From UMGS1251 sp036666555 (GTDB lineage: Bacteria; Bacillota; Clostridia; Lachnospirales; Lachnospiraceae), in contig JAVWVS010000043.1 of NCBI GenBank assembly GCA_036666555.1, positions 1 to 12,257 on the forward strand: a stretch of 12,257 nt of DNA, read 5' to 3'. Below the pieces are notes generated by a model that was given only the letters and a program-made list of their open reading frames with translations, was not told the DNA's origin and made no database searches. Numbering within the stretch: position 1 is the stretch's first letter; the number at the start of each line of letters is the position of its first letter. Positions 12,217 to 12,257 of this stretch are shown in pieces. A program made the translations under genes and the position numbers.

Positions 12217-12257
12217 CAAAACTTCAAAAAGGGACACCACCAAACCCAGTTGGGGAC

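Noticed and set aside
12145..12243. 33-codon N-terminal extension of SpoIID
   Set aside because: It contains the sigma-E promoter and the ribosome site. The start at 12144 is followed directly by a normal membrane anchor.
1..12257. CRISPR array, insertion sequence, prophage, toxin-antitoxin or defence system
   Set aside because: No regularly spaced repeats of array type, no transposase or integrase frames and no terminal inverted repeats were seen. All long genes belong to recognised housekeeping, stress or sporulation families, apart from one unknown membrane protein.

Overview
The window looks like a low-GC, anaerobic, spore-forming Firmicute, most likely a Clostridia member of the Lachnospiraceae type. 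The evidence is A/T-rich intergenic DNA, strong AAGGAGG ribosome sites, consensus sigma-A promoters, a MecA adaptor, a PerR regulator with two rubrerythrins, and the sporulation pair spoIID-spoIIQ with a near-consensus sigma-E promoter and a plausible sigma-F promoter. I cannot name the genus from sequence alone.

Layout, left to right. Positions 3-104 may hold the tail of an unidentified gene. mecA (285-1013, +) converges on a small DUF1858 redox-disulfide gene (1067-1276, -), and the two share a bidirectional terminator. A small unknown membrane protein follows (1440-1922, +). A 345-bp T-rich non-coding stretch (1923-2267) contains two perfect DnaA boxes, one further consensus match and two perfect Spo0A boxes. 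It is an origin-like or DnaA-titration-like cluster with no dnaA nearby. Next is a secreted SH3-NlpC/P60 cell-wall hydrolase (2314-3252, -). It is divergent from perR (3572-3979, +) across a region with perfect or near-perfect promoters and phased GTTAC repeats that resemble WalR sites.

The oxidative-stress block is perR, a reverse rubrerythrin (4068-4610) and a classical rubrerythrin (4688-5224), all on +. perR and the first rubrerythrin share an operator-like dyad at exactly the same place relative to their -10 boxes, so PerR autoregulation and repression of the peroxidase is the simplest model. Convergent to this block are an ECF-transporter S component (5282-5902, -) and a DEAD-box RNA helicase with a DbpA-type C-terminal domain (6062-7657, -). 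The helicase mRNA would begin with a terminator-like hairpin whose loop can pair with downstream leader sequence.

On + again come a TrhA/hemolysin-III family membrane protein (7976-8635), which has a perfect 21-bp palindrome at its predicted transcription start, and the iron-export transporter fetA-fetB (8693-10095). Iron export fits functionally with the peroxide-defence genes. fetB overlaps tail-to-tail with a GIY-YIG nuclease-domain gene (10090-10338, -). The window closes with spoIID-spoIIQ on - (10462-12144), which acts in engulfment and in the forespore-mother cell channel. SpoIIQ here lacks all the usual LytM zinc ligands. No tRNA, rRNA, CRISPR array, transposase or prophage gene was seen.
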